DNA from: an uncultured Lachnospiraceae bacterium | GTDB taxonomy: Bacteria; Bacillota; Clostridia; Lachnospirales; Lachnospiraceae | Assembly (NCBI GenBank): GCA_910588295.1 | Contig: CAJUQO010000040.1 | Span: forward strand, 1-30,080 | Length of the DNA stretch: 30,080 nt | Reading direction: 5' to 3' | Part shown: positions 15,801-23,499 of the stretch, one piece after another | Layout: each line of letters begins with the position of its first letter | Numbering within the stretch: the first letter of the stretch is position 1 | The notes under the pieces: model-generated | What the model was told of the DNA's origin: nothing | The model's database searches: none | What the model saw: only the letters and a program-made list of their open reading frames with translations | Made by a program: the position numbers and the translations under genes

Positions 15801-15955
15801 ACAATGAGAAGATCGCGGAGCTGATGAAAAAGAACCAGGCCCGGATCCAGTCGGAGGTCATGGCGGAGGATACGGTGTTCGGCAGCACGGACGGCTACGA
15901 GAAAGAATGGAACATCAATAAGGAAAAGGTTATTCTTGCAGTGAAAAAGAATTAG
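12803..15955 (+). CDS. ileS: Isoleucyl-tRNA synthetase (type 2-like)
   Basis: This 1050-residue class I aminoacyl-tRNA synthetase charges tRNA-Ile. The catalytic motifs are HIGH at residues 55-58 (ANGKPHIGHVL) and KMSKS at 602-606 (GQKMSKSKGNAVDP). The editing domain includes the AWTTTPWTLPSN segment. Two Cys clusters (CPRCGTPL and CPRCGKEM) sit in the catalytic half. The C-terminal zinc finger typical of type 1 enzymes such as that of B. subtilis is not seen. Together with the length and the tail, this points to type 2 IleRS, a group generally less sensitive to mupirocin. AGGAGG eight bases upstream fixes the start; the in-frame ATG at 12719 lies inside the T-box and is rejected. Confidence 0.96.
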   Translation: MYQKVSTDLNFVEREKKTEAFWRENDIFRKSMENRKDGPAYTFYDGPPTANGKPHIGHVLTRVIKDMIPRYRTMKGCMVPRKAGWDTHGLPVELEVEKQLGLDGKEQIEEYGLAPFIDKCKESVWKYKGMWEDFSGTVGFWADMDDPYVTYHDDYIESEWWALKQIWDRGLLYKGFKIVPYCPRCGTPLSSHEVAQGYKLVKERSAVARFKVVGEDAYFLAWTTTPWTLPSNVALCVNPEETYVKVKAADGYTYYLARALADTVLGSLAEEGKPAYEVLETFVGKDLEYREYEPLFAIAGEIAARQHKKGHYVTCDGYVTMGDGTGIVHIAPAFGEDDARVGRIYDLPFVQLVNGKGEMTEDTAYAGVFVKKADPMILKDLDKEGKLFSAPKFEHDYPHCWRCDTPLIYYARESWFIKMTAVRDDLVRNNNTVNWIPESIGKGRFGDWLENIQDWGISRNRYWGTPLNVWECGCGHMESIGSRAELAEKSGNDKALTVELHRPYIDEITIRCPRCGKEMHRVPEVIDCWFDSGAMPFAQHHYPFENKELFEQQFPAQFISEAVDQTRGWFYSLMAESTLIFHKAPYENVIVLGHVQDENGQKMSKSKGNAVDPFEALATYGADAIRWYFYINSAPWLPNRFHGKAVQEGQRKFMGTLWNTYAFFVLYANIDEFDATRYTLEYDKLSVMDKWLLSRLNTVVKDTDSHLNNYRIPEAARAMQEFVDEMSNWYVRRSRERFWAKGMEQDKVNAYMTLYTALTTIAKLAAPLIPFMTEEIYRNLVCSIDASAPESVHLCDYPAAIEAWIDPGLEANMDELLKVVVMGRAARNTANIKNRQPIGKMYVKAPFALDDFFTAIIADELNVKEVVFTDDVEHFVSYSFKPQLKTVGPKYGKLLGKIRPALAALDGQKAMAELKEAGKLTLTFDGQEAVFEEADLLIDTTQLEGYVSEGDNTVTVVLDTNLSEELIEEGFVREIISKVQTMRKEAGFEVMDRITVFVKDNEKIAELMKKNQARIQSEVMAEDTVFGSTDGYEKEWNINKEKVILAVKKN

Positions 15956-15967
15956 GAGGAAACGACA

Positions 15968-18442
15968 ATGGAAAAGTATGTACAGTTTGAGAAGGAGAAA
16001 TTCAAAAAGGGCGTCAGGGATAATGTAAAATCTCTCTACAGGAAGACCCTGGAGGAAGCGACCCCTCAGCAGGTATTCCAGGCGGTCTGCTATACGGTGA
16101 AAGATGTGATCATCGACGACTGGCTGGCGTCCCAGGACGCTTTTGAGAAGCAGGATCCCAAGATGGTGTACTATATGTCCATGGAGTTTCTGATGGGCCG
16201 CGCCCTGGGAAATAACCTGATCAACCTGTGCGCCTATGACCAGGTCAGGGAGGCATTAAGTGAGCTGGGCTTTGACCTGAACGCGCTGGAGGACGAGGAA
16301 CCCGACGCAGCCCTCGGCAACGGCGGCCTGGGACGTCTGGCTGCCTGTTTCCTGGATTCTCTGGCAACGCTGGGCTATTGCGCTTACGGCTGCGGTATCC
16401 GCTATAAATACGGCATGTTCAAACAGAAGATTGAGGACGGTTATCAGGTGGAGGCGCCGGATAATTGGCTGAAAGACGGGAATCCCTTTGAGCTGCGCCG
16501 TCCCGAGTATGCCAAAGAGGTGAAATTCGGCGGCTTTGTGCGGGTGGAGTATGATCCGGTGACCAGGAAAAACCATTACGTGCAGGAGGGTTATCAGTCC
16601 GTCCTGGCGGTTCCCTATGATATGCCGGTGCTGGGCTACAACAACCATATGGTGGATACGCTGCGGATCTGGGATGCCCAGGCCGTGAACGATTTCGAGC
16701 TGAGCGCTTTTGATAAGGGAGAGTACAGGAAGGCCGTGGAGCAGGAGAACCTGGCAAAGAACCTGGTAGAGGTGCTGTACCCCAATGATAACCATTACGC
16801 CGGTAAAGAGCTGCGCTTGAAACAGCAGTATTTCTTCATTTCCGCCAGCGTGCAGGCCGCTGTGGACAGATATAAGAGAAGGCACAGCGATATCCGCAAG
16901 ATCTACGAAAAGGTAACGTTCCAGATGAACGATACCCATCCCACCGTATGCGTGGCCGAGTTGATGCGTATCCTGGTGGACGAGGAAGGGCTGGACTGGG
17001 ATACCGCATGGGATATCACCACGAAGACCTGTGCCTACACCAACCATACGATCATGGCAGAGGCCCTGGAGAAATGGCCCATCGAGCTGTTCTCCCGTCT
17101 GCTGCCCCGTATCTACCAGATCATTGAGGAGATCAACCGCCGTTTCCAGATCGAGGTGCAGATGCGTTATCCGGGCGATATGGAAAAGCTCCGCAAGATG
17201 GCGATTATCTATGACGGGCAGATCAAGATGGCCCATCTGGCCATCGTGGGCGGTTTCTCTGTAAACGGCGTGGCCCGTCTGCATACGGATATCCTGATGA
17301 AGCAGGAGCTTAAGGATTTCTATGAGATGATGCCGGAGAAATTCAATAATAAGACCAACGGTATCACCCAGAGGCGTTTCCTTCTCCATGGCAACCCGCT
17401 GCTGGCGAAGTGGGTGACAGATCATATCGGCGACGAGTGGGTGACAGACCTTCCCCAGCTCGACAAGCTGTCCGTTTATGTGGATGATCCGAAATCTCAG
17501 GCGGAATTTATGAATATCAAATACCAGAACAAGGTGCGTCTGGCAAAATACATCAAAGAACATAACGGCATTGACGTAAATCCCCGCTCCATTTTCGACG
17601 TGCAGGTGAAGAGGCTTCATGAGTACAAACGCCAGCTTCTGAATATTTTCCACGTGATCTATCTGTACGAGCAGATCAAGGAGCATCCGGAGATGGATTT
17701 TTATCCGAGAACATTTATCTTCGGCGCCAAGGCGGCGGCGGGCTACCGCACGGCCAAGCTGACGATCAAGCTGATCAATGCCGTGGCGGATGTGGTCAAC
17801 AACGACGCCTCCATCGGCGGAAAGATCAAGGTGGTATTCATCGAGAACTACCGTGTCAGTAACGCGGAGATGATCTTTGCGGCGGCCGATGTGTCCGAGC
17901 AGATCTCCACGGCCAGCAAGGAAGCCTCCGGTACAGGCAATATGAAGTTCATGCTGAACGGCGCGCCCACCCTGGGCACCATGGACGGGGCCAACGTGGA
18001 GATCGTGGAGGAAGTGGGCGAGGAGAACGCCTTCATCTTCGGTCTTACGGCTGACGAGGTCATCAACTATGAGAACAACGGCGGCTATGATCCGCAGTAT
18101 TATTTCAATATTGATCAGGATATCCGTCGGGTGCTGATGTCCCTGATTAACGGCGCATTCTCCCGTGACACGGAGATGTTCCGCGATCTGTACGATTCTC
18201 TGCTGACAGACAAATTCGGCAAGGCGGACCGTTATTTCATCCTGGCGGACTTCAAGTCCTACGCCGAGGCGCAGCAGAAAGTAGAGAAAGCCTACCGCGA
18301 CGAGAAAGGCTGGGCCCGTATGGCCATGCTGAATGTGGCCAAATCCGGCAAGTTTACTTCCGACCGTACCATCCAGCAGTATGTGGATGAGATTTGGCAT
18401 CTGGATAAGGTGACAGTGAACGTGGAGGATACCAAGCTCTGA
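15968..18442 (+). CDS. glgP: Glycogen/starch phosphorylase
   Basis: This 824-residue enzyme releases glucose-1-phosphate from the ends of glycogen or other alpha-1,4-glucans, using pyridoxal phosphate. The family's hallmark segment is intact (EASGTGNMKFMLNGAPTLGT, then MDGANVE), with the PLP lysine at about residue 660. The N-terminal YYMSMEFLMGRALGNNL and the ALGNGGLGRLAACFLDSLAT motif also match. Length is normal. AGGAGGAAACGACA precedes the ATG, and the gene starts 12 bp after ileS with no terminator between, so at least some transcription from the T-box promoter probably reaches it. A strong terminator follows. MalP cannot be excluded by sequence alone. Confidence 0.95.
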   Translation: MEKYVQFEKEKFKKGVRDNVKSLYRKTLEEATPQQVFQAVCYTVKDVIIDDWLASQDAFEKQDPKMVYYMSMEFLMGRALGNNLINLCAYDQVREALSELGFDLNALEDEEPDAALGNGGLGRLAACFLDSLATLGYCAYGCGIRYKYGMFKQKIEDGYQVEAPDNWLKDGNPFELRRPEYAKEVKFGGFVRVEYDPVTRKNHYVQEGYQSVLAVPYDMPVLGYNNHMVDTLRIWDAQAVNDFELSAFDKGEYRKAVEQENLAKNLVEVLYPNDNHYAGKELRLKQQYFFISASVQAAVDRYKRRHSDIRKIYEKVTFQMNDTHPTVCVAELMRILVDEEGLDWDTAWDITTKTCAYTNHTIMAEALEKWPIELFSRLLPRIYQIIEEINRRFQIEVQMRYPGDMEKLRKMAIIYDGQIKMAHLAIVGGFSVNGVARLHTDILMKQELKDFYEMMPEKFNNKTNGITQRRFLLHGNPLLAKWVTDHIGDEWVTDLPQLDKLSVYVDDPKSQAEFMNIKYQNKVRLAKYIKEHNGIDVNPRSIFDVQVKRLHEYKRQLLNIFHVIYLYEQIKEHPEMDFYPRTFIFGAKAAAGYRTAKLTIKLINAVADVVNNDASIGGKIKVVFIENYRVSNAEMIFAAADVSEQISTASKEASGTGNMKFMLNGAPTLGTMDGANVEIVEEVGEENAFIFGLTADEVINYENNGGYDPQYYFNIDQDIRRVLMSLINGAFSRDTEMFRDLYDSLLTDKFGKADRYFILADFKSYAEAQQKVEKAYRDEKGWARMAMLNVAKSGKFTSDRTIQQYVDEIWHLDKVTVNVEDTKL

Positions 18443-18473
18443 GATTGACAGTGATTTAAGAATATAGACGTGT

Positions 18474-18512
18474 AAAACCGCAGCCTTTGGAGAGATCCGG
18501 GGCTGCGGTTTT
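18474..18512 (+). terminator. Terminator after glycogen phosphorylase
   Basis: A perfect 12-bp stem (AAAACCGCAGCC at 18474-18485 with GGCTGCGGTTTT at 18501-18512) ends in a T-run on the plus strand. Confidence 0.85.
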
Positions 18513-18640
18513 GTGAAGTGTTACAAATGCCAAAGCCATATGCGGTCTCCTTTCTGTCTGCGGGTTCTTTTGTGCATATATAGTAACAGCACAAGGGAAA
18601 AATTACAAGCGGTTTTGGCGCGTTGGCACGAGGTTTTGTT

Positions 18641-18669
18641 TTGACAAGGTATAGGCGGTGTGGTACACT
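18641..18669 (+). promoter_or_regulatory. Promoter of the TPR-AAA gene
   Basis: -35 TTGACA (18641-18646), 17-bp spacer, -10 TACACT (18664-18669), about 57 bp upstream of the start codon. Confidence 0.7.
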
Positions 18670-18725
18670 TATACCGACTATAGCCAGGCTGCAGGATAAT
18701 TCTGCGGCGATGAGAAAAGGATGAG

Positions 18726-21700
18726 GTGAGTACGTTGGATAAAGCCGAATATCAAGTCAGGCTGGGGCACATCAAGGAATTGGTGGACAGCCAGGATTAT
18801 GAAGGGGCATTGAAAATTGTCCAGACCATTGAGTGGAAGCGTGTAAAAAGTGTCAATACGCTGTGTATGGTGGCCGATATATATGAGGCGAACGGTATGT
18901 TGGAGGACTGCAAGCGGATTCTGAGGCTTGCATACAACCGGTCGCCTATTGGGAAGACGATCCTGTCCCGGCTTGTGGAACTGGCGCTTAAGTTGGACAA
19001 ACCCGACGAGGCGGCGGACTATTACCACAGATTTGTCAAGGCGGCTCCCAGTGATGCTACCAGATATCTTTTAAAATATAAGATCTATAAGGCTCAGGAG
19101 GCGCCCATCGAGGATCTGATTGATGCGCTGCGTTCCTATAAGGATCGTGAGTATACAGAGAGGTGGGCTTATGAGCTGGCGCGCCTGTATTCGAAGGCCG
19201 GGATGGATGAAGAGTGCGTAGAGGAATGTGATGATATCATCCTCTGGTTTTCGGAGGGCGTCTATGTCATACGGGCGATGGAATTAAAAATGAAATACAC
19301 GCCTCTGACCCCGTCCCAACAGGAAAAATATAATAATCGGTATGAGACGACGCCGGAGTTGTATGAGCAGACGGCGGCCCGTCAGGCATCCGTGGCCGAA
19401 TTTCCTCAGGCCGGGGCTTTTGGCCAGCCGCAGGCTGCACCGGAAATACAGAGTACGGATACACCTGTGCCTGCCCCGCGGCAGGAAGAGTCATTCACCA
19501 GTACGGTGGATCTGCAGGAGAGACTGTCCGAAAGTCTGATGAAGGTGATCGGAGGCTTTGTTCATAAGGAAGAAAGTTCCATGGGGCAGGAAGTTCATAT
19601 GGATGTGGAGCCGGAGACTCTGGAGGATATCCAGGAATACCATGATGTGCGTGAACTGGAGCCGGAGCAGCTTGTTTCCGGCAGCAATGGTGTCCGCCGT
19701 GAAGCCGTGGTGACAAGGCCGGACAGCGGTGAAGCTGCCGGGACAGATATAGATTTTTCTGCTATATTGGAAGCTCAGGCGGATATGTTTACAGGGGCCG
19801 GGGCGATGGGGGACGGTATGGATGAGGCCGCCGCTGCCCGGGAGCAGGAAGAAAGTGGGGAAGGATCGACAGAAGAAGCCGGATATCAAGGAGAGGATTC
19901 TTCCGAAGAGATTTCTGCCGATATATTTGAAAAGACGATAGATATGTCCGCGGTGATGCGTTCTGAACTCGGCTCCGAAAAAGAAGGCACGGTGGAGGAA
20001 GGGAATTTAGCGGTACCGGCGGATAGTACTGTAGACGAGACGGTATCTGCACGGATGGAGCCGACAGCCGGGACGGAGGATGTGGAGACCGTCGTTTCCG
20101 CGGTGGAACCTGCTGTGTTGGAATCTGCGGCAGAAGAGCCCACGCAGGGAGAACCTGTATCTGCCGTGCCGGAGAATGGAGAGGCCGCAGAGGTGGAATC
20201 ACCGGATGATTCAGAGACTGTGGAGACAGTCATGCCAGTGGAAGCGGAGCCCGTGGAACAGATGCCTATGGCGGAACCGTTGAAAGCGGTTGCCCCTGCG
20301 CCGTCGGAGCCGGAAGAGGAGACAGCCGCTGTGGAAGCGGAGCCGTTGAAAGCGGTTGCCTCTGCGCCGTCGGAGCCGGAAGAGGAGGCAGCCGTTGTGG
20401 AAGCGGAGCCGTTGAAAGCGGTTGCTCCTGCGCTGTCGGGGCCGGAAGAGGAGGCAGCCGCTGTGGAAGCGGAGCCGTTGAAAGCGGTTGTCTCTGTGTC
20501 GTCGGAGCCGAAAGAGACAGCCGCCGTGGAAGAAGAACCGCTGAAAGCGGTTGCTCCCATGTCATCGGAGCCGCTGGAACCGTCCGTGCCTGAAGAGCCG
20601 ACAGACCCGATTGTGTCGGTTAAGGAGGCAAAATCAGAAGAAGTGCGGGCAACAAACACTGTGCCCGGGATTGTGAAAAGAACCGTATCCCCCGCCCCGG
20701 CCGAAGAGACGCCGACTGCACTGAGAGGTGCGCAGAGACCTGCGGAAGAGGCCGTATCCGTAAAAATGAAGCGGGCAGAGCCTTTGCCTACGGAGTCGGA
20801 GAAACTGGGGGAAGCGGTTACAGCATCGGAAGTGAAAGTTAAGAAATGGGAGTGGCCGAAAGCGGATTTCCAGGATACGGATATCAAACCGGCGGCCAAA
20901 GCAGCAGACCGGAAGCCGGAAACGGCCCAGCCCGGCAGGCAAGAGCCGAAAGCTGATGTTGCAAATACGGCGGCCGGCCCGGACGAGCTGGATCTGGAAG
21001 CTCTTCTCGCCTCCGAGATTGAGCAGATGGTGGAGGGTGTGGAGAAACCTGAGCCGAAGCCGGAAAAGGATCTGATCACCCGGCTGGAGGAGGAGGCTGA
21101 CCGCACCATCGTACACGAGGAGATGGTGAAGGAGACGCCCCAGGATAAGCGTTACCGTATCATCCATGCGGATCGCCCGAACCGTCTTACGGAGGAGCAG
21201 AAACGCCTGTTTACCTATTTTTCGAAGATACCGGGTATGGACGAGCAAATCCTGGATGCCATACACACTACCTACAACGGGGCGGTCAACAAGACCTCCC
21301 GTCACGGAAATATTGCAATTATGGGACGGCCGGGTACAGGTAAGACGCGTCTTTCAGAGGGACTGGTTCGGTCGCTCTGTAAGGAATTTGAGATGCCCGC
21401 TGCTAAAATCGCCCGCGTCCATGCGGAGAATTTAAACGAGAAGGATGTGGCAAAAGTTGTAGGAAAGATGGCCGGAGGCTTTCTGATCATAGAGCAGGCC
21501 GGTAAGATGAGCCCTGAGACTATCCACAGCCTGTCCCAGTCCATGGAGTTTAGGACGGACAGCATGATCCTGCTGATTGAGGATGACAAGCAGGATATGC
21601 GCCAGCTTCTGGCAGATTATCCGGAATTTGCGGAAAAGTTTGATTCCGTGATATCTATTCCCGTCTTTACCAACGACGAGCTGGTGACTTTCGCGAGAAC

Positions 21701-21941
21701 CTATGCCGGAGAGCGGGGCTACAAGATGGATGAGATGGGCGTGCTGGCGCTGTACACGATCATTGGAGACAACCAGAAGGAGGACGAACCTGTGTCCGTG
21801 GCCCAGGTGAAGGAGATGGTGGATTTTGCCATCCGCAAAGCCAGCCGGGGCGGGCGCCGTTTCGGGCGGAAGCTTTCCGGGCGCCAGACCGACGAGAATA
21901 ACAGGATCATCCTGTACGAAAAGGATTTTAATATTCGATAG
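18726..21941 (+). CDS. TPR / disordered repeat / AAA-like ATPase fusion protein
   Basis: This is a 1071-residue cytoplasmic protein with three parts. Residues 1-215 are helical repeats of TPR type. Residues 220-780 are acidic, Pro/Glu/Val-rich and probably disordered, with a 22-residue tandem repeat at about 516-620. Residues 820-1071 form an AAA module of CbbX/SpoVK type: Walker A GRPGTGKT at 867-874, but the Walker B segment reads FLIIEQ (919-924) instead of the usual hydrophobic stretch ending in DE. The region where CbbX-like proteins keep an arginine finger reads YPEFAEKF. ATP may therefore be bound but hydrolysed poorly. The start is GTG at 18726, after AAAAGGATGAG; TTG at 18735 is an alternative. 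No signal peptide is seen and the function is unknown. Confidence 0.8.
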   Translation: MSTLDKAEYQVRLGHIKELVDSQDYEGALKIVQTIEWKRVKSVNTLCMVADIYEANGMLEDCKRILRLAYNRSPIGKTILSRLVELALKLDKPDEAADYYHRFVKAAPSDATRYLLKYKIYKAQEAPIEDLIDALRSYKDREYTERWAYELARLYSKAGMDEECVEECDDIILWFSEGVYVIRAMELKMKYTPLTPSQQEKYNNRYETTPELYEQTAARQASVAEFPQAGAFGQPQAAPEIQSTDTPVPAPRQEESFTSTVDLQERLSESLMKVIGGFVHKEESSMGQEVHMDVEPETLEDIQEYHDVRELEPEQLVSGSNGVRREAVVTRPDSGEAAGTDIDFSAILEAQADMFTGAGAMGDGMDEAAAAREQEESGEGSTEEAGYQGEDSSEEISADIFEKTIDMSAVMRSELGSEKEGTVEEGNLAVPADSTVDETVSARMEPTAGTEDVETVVSAVEPAVLESAAEEPTQGEPVSAVPENGEAAEVESPDDSETVETVMPVEAEPVEQMPMAEPLKAVAPAPSEPEEETAAVEAEPLKAVASAPSEPEEEAAVVEAEPLKAVAPALSGPEEEAAAVEAEPLKAVVSVSSEPKETAAVEEEPLKAVAPMSSEPLEPSVPEEPTDPIVSVKEAKSEEVRATNTVPGIVKRTVSPAPAEETPTALRGAQRPAEEAVSVKMKRAEPLPTESEKLGEAVTASEVKVKKWEWPKADFQDTDIKPAAKAADRKPETAQPGRQEPKADVANTAAGPDELDLEALLASEIEQMVEGVEKPEPKPEKDLITRLEEEADRTIVHEEMVKETPQDKRYRIIHADRPNRLTEEQKRLFTYFSKIPGMDEQILDAIHTTYNGAVNKTSRHGNIAIMGRPGTGKTRLSEGLVRSLCKEFEMPAAKIARVHAENLNEKDVAKVVGKMAGGFLIIEQAGKMSPETIHSLSQSMEFRTDSMILLIEDDKQDMRQLLADYPEFAEKFDSVISIPVFTNDELVTFARTYAGERGYKMDEMGVLALYTIIGDNQKEDEPVSVAQVKEMVDFAIRKASRGGRRFGRKLSGRQTDENNRIILYEKDFNIR
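20271..20583 (+). repeat. 66-bp in-frame tandem repeat (about 4.7 copies)
   Basis: Copies begin at 20271, 20337, 20403, 20469 and 20532. The first three are exactly 66 bp, the fourth is 63 bp and the fifth is diverged and partial. Each encodes a unit of the form AEPLKAVAPAPSEPEEEAAV. The copies are highly similar at the DNA level, so recent expansion is likely and copy number may vary between strains. Confidence 0.9.
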
Positions 21942-21964
21942 ACGGCGGGAATATAGTAAAAAAG

Positions 21965-22008
21965 GCGCATGGGCAGCCCGGACAGGGATGCTGCCGATGC
22001 GCTTTTTT
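21965..22008 (+). terminator. Terminator between the TPR-AAA gene and rsmA
   Basis: A two-step stem (GCGCAT with ATGCGC, and GGCAGC with GCTGCC inside it) is followed by six T residues at 22003-22008. It lies 23 bp after the TPR-AAA stop codon. Confidence 0.9.
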
Positions 22009-22050
22009 GGAGATTGCGGCAGGGTACTGTGCCGGATGAGGAGAGAGAAT

Positions 22051-22938
22051 ATGGGCAGGATGAGAGAACCGTATCTGGGAGATCCCGCGGAGACTATTGC
22101 GGTGCTGAATAAATATGGATTTGCCATACAAAAAAAATATGGACAGAATTTCCTGATAGACAGGCATGTGCTGGATAAAATCATCCGTGCGGCCGATATT
22201 TCCGGCGAAGATTTTGTCATTGAGATCGGTCCCGGTATCGGCACGATGACCCAGTATCTGGCCGTCCGTGCCCGTCAGGTGTGCGCCGTAGAGATTGACC
22301 GGGAATTGATCCCGATCCTGGAAGATACCCTGGCAGGGTATGACAATATAGACATTATAAATGAAGACATTTTAAAGGTGGATATCGGAAGGCTGGTGGA
22401 TCGGTACGGCCAGGGCCGCCCGGCAAAAATTGTTGCAAATCTGCCTTATTATATCACCACCCCTATAATTATGGGCCTGTTCGAAAACCATGCGCCGATA
22501 AATTCTATGACGATGATGGTGCAGAAAGAGGTGGCCCAGAGGATGCAGGCGGGTCCCGGAACCAAAGATTACGGCGCTCTCTCCCTGGCTGTCCAGTACT
22601 ATGCGGAGCCCTATCTGGCAGCCAACGTGCCGCCCAATTGTTTTCTGCCCCGCCCGAAGGTGGGAAGTGCCGTGGTACGTCTGACCTGCCATAATAAAAA
22701 GCCAGTGGCGGTGGAGGATGAGGCCCAGATGTTCCGCCTGATCAGGGCGTCTTTTAATCAGAGGCGAAAGACGCTGACCAATGGCTTGAAAAATGCTGCC
22801 GGGCTTTCCTTTTCAAAGGAGCAAATTGAGCAGACGTTGACCGTCTGCGGCTTTCCTGCTTCAGTACGAGGGGAGGCGCTGACCTTGGCGGATTTCGCCC
22901 GTCTCAGCGATGCGTTTACAGCTTTGCTCCAATCATAG
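22051..22938 (+). CDS. rsmA: 16S rRNA dimethyladenosine transferase RsmA/KsgA
   Basis: This is a 295-residue SAM-dependent methyltransferase that dimethylates two adjacent adenines near the 3' end of 16S rRNA. It is also a late check on small-subunit assembly. Visible motifs are KKYGQNFLID, the SAM loop EIGPGIGTMT, the acidic AVEIDREL, and the catalytic NLPYYITTPI. Length is normal. The reading frame is open much further upstream, through the preceding terminator. The ATG at 22051, with GAGGAGAGAG just before it, is clearly the start. No obvious promoter is seen between the terminator and this start, so some readthrough or a weak promoter must serve it. Confidence 0.96.
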   Translation: MGRMREPYLGDPAETIAVLNKYGFAIQKKYGQNFLIDRHVLDKIIRAADISGEDFVIEIGPGIGTMTQYLAVRARQVCAVEIDRELIPILEDTLAGYDNIDIINEDILKVDIGRLVDRYGQGRPAKIVANLPYYITTPIIMGLFENHAPINSMTMMVQKEVAQRMQAGPGTKDYGALSLAVQYYAEPYLAANVPPNCFLPRPKVGSAVVRLTCHNKKPVAVEDEAQMFRLIRASFNQRRKTLTNGLKNAAGLSFSKEQIEQTLTVCGFPASVRGEALTLADFARLSDAFTALLQS

Positions 22939-23031
22939 ATTATTTCGCAAATCAGTACCACCGGTTCTGCGCAGCATCATAAACTTAAGAATTTCTGCAG
23001 CGCACTTAGATTATGGAACACAAAAAAAGTC

Positions 23032-23089
23032 ATCTTCTGTGCTATTTTATTTGTGTTTTGCAGACCCGCTTTATTCTAGCACAGAAGAT
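23032..23089. repeat. 13-bp perfect inverted repeat with long loop
   Basis: ATCTTCTGTGCTA at 23032-23044 pairs with TAGCACAGAAGAT at 23077-23089 around a 32-nt loop, with TGCTTTTAT following. It may act as the rsmA terminator. Confidence 0.6.
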
Positions 23090-23115
23090 CATGCTTTTAT
23101 CTAAAGATCTTCCCT

Positions 23116-23143
23116 CCTCCTGCATAGCAGGGGGGTATTTTTA
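23116..23143 (+). terminator. Terminator-like hairpin
   Basis: CCTCCTGC (23116-23123) pairs with GCAGGGGG (23127-23134) around a three-base loop, followed by TATTTTTA. Confidence 0.45.
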
Positions 23144-23153
23144 CTGTGACACA

Positions 23154-23187
23154 AATAAAGCAGGCCCCTTACGGAGCCTGCTTTATT
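23154..23187. terminator. Bidirectional terminator-like hairpin
   Basis: AATAAAGCAGGC (23154-23165) pairs perfectly with GCCTGCTTTATT (23176-23187) around a 10-nt loop. A and T runs at the stem base suit either direction. Confidence 0.6.
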
Positions 23188-23499
23188 AAAGGAAGGAGTG
23201 CCGATTTTCACGGCGCATGAAAAAGAAAATATATTGAAACTTTTACTTGTAAGCTGTTTAAAATGTTTTAGTGTCTCTCTCTTGTTGATGATCTTAGTAT
23301 AAAAGAGAATTATGTGCAAAACATGATTAAGATGTAAAAAAATCGTGAATATTCCTCGAAAGAATTATGAATTGAGGGATTTTAAAGAAAATATCTGCTA
23401 TACTCTTAAAGTGCCCGATACCTGGCCTGTCAAAAAGGCTGTGCCGCCGGGCAGTTACAAAAAAGCATCTGGAAGGTATTGGAAATAAAGGAGGATACT

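Larger units (their letters stand above)
22939..23499. other. Gene-free region rich in hairpins
   Basis: This 561-bp gap separates rsmA from the DUF1002 gene. It carries three inverted repeats: 23032-23044 with 23077-23089 (13 bp), 23116-23123 with 23127-23134, and 23154-23165 with 23176-23187 (12 bp). The first repeat arms share ATTTGTGT and GCTTTATT words with the third. An AT-rich tract follows, with a TATACT at 23399-23404 and TTGAGG at 23372-23377 (21-bp spacer), a weak promoter for the DUF1002 gene. No ORF or known RNA class is recognised. Confidence 0.6.

Noticed and set aside
16256..18400. 714-codon minus-strand open frame
   Set aside because: Antisense shadow of glycogen phosphorylase; His/Leu-rich, with no family and no ribosome binding site.
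20271..20583. Regular repeats resembling a CRISPR array
   Set aside because: Units are contiguous, without unique spacers, and keep a coding frame.
19886..21109. 407-codon Ser/Ala/Thr-rich minus-strand frame
   Set aside because: Antisense of the acidic repeat linker; the low complexity mirrors the sense-strand repeat.
21826..22050. 75 extra N-terminal codons for rsmA
   Set aside because: They run through a terminator and the preceding gene's end; the ATG at 22051 has a good ribosome binding site and matches the family start.
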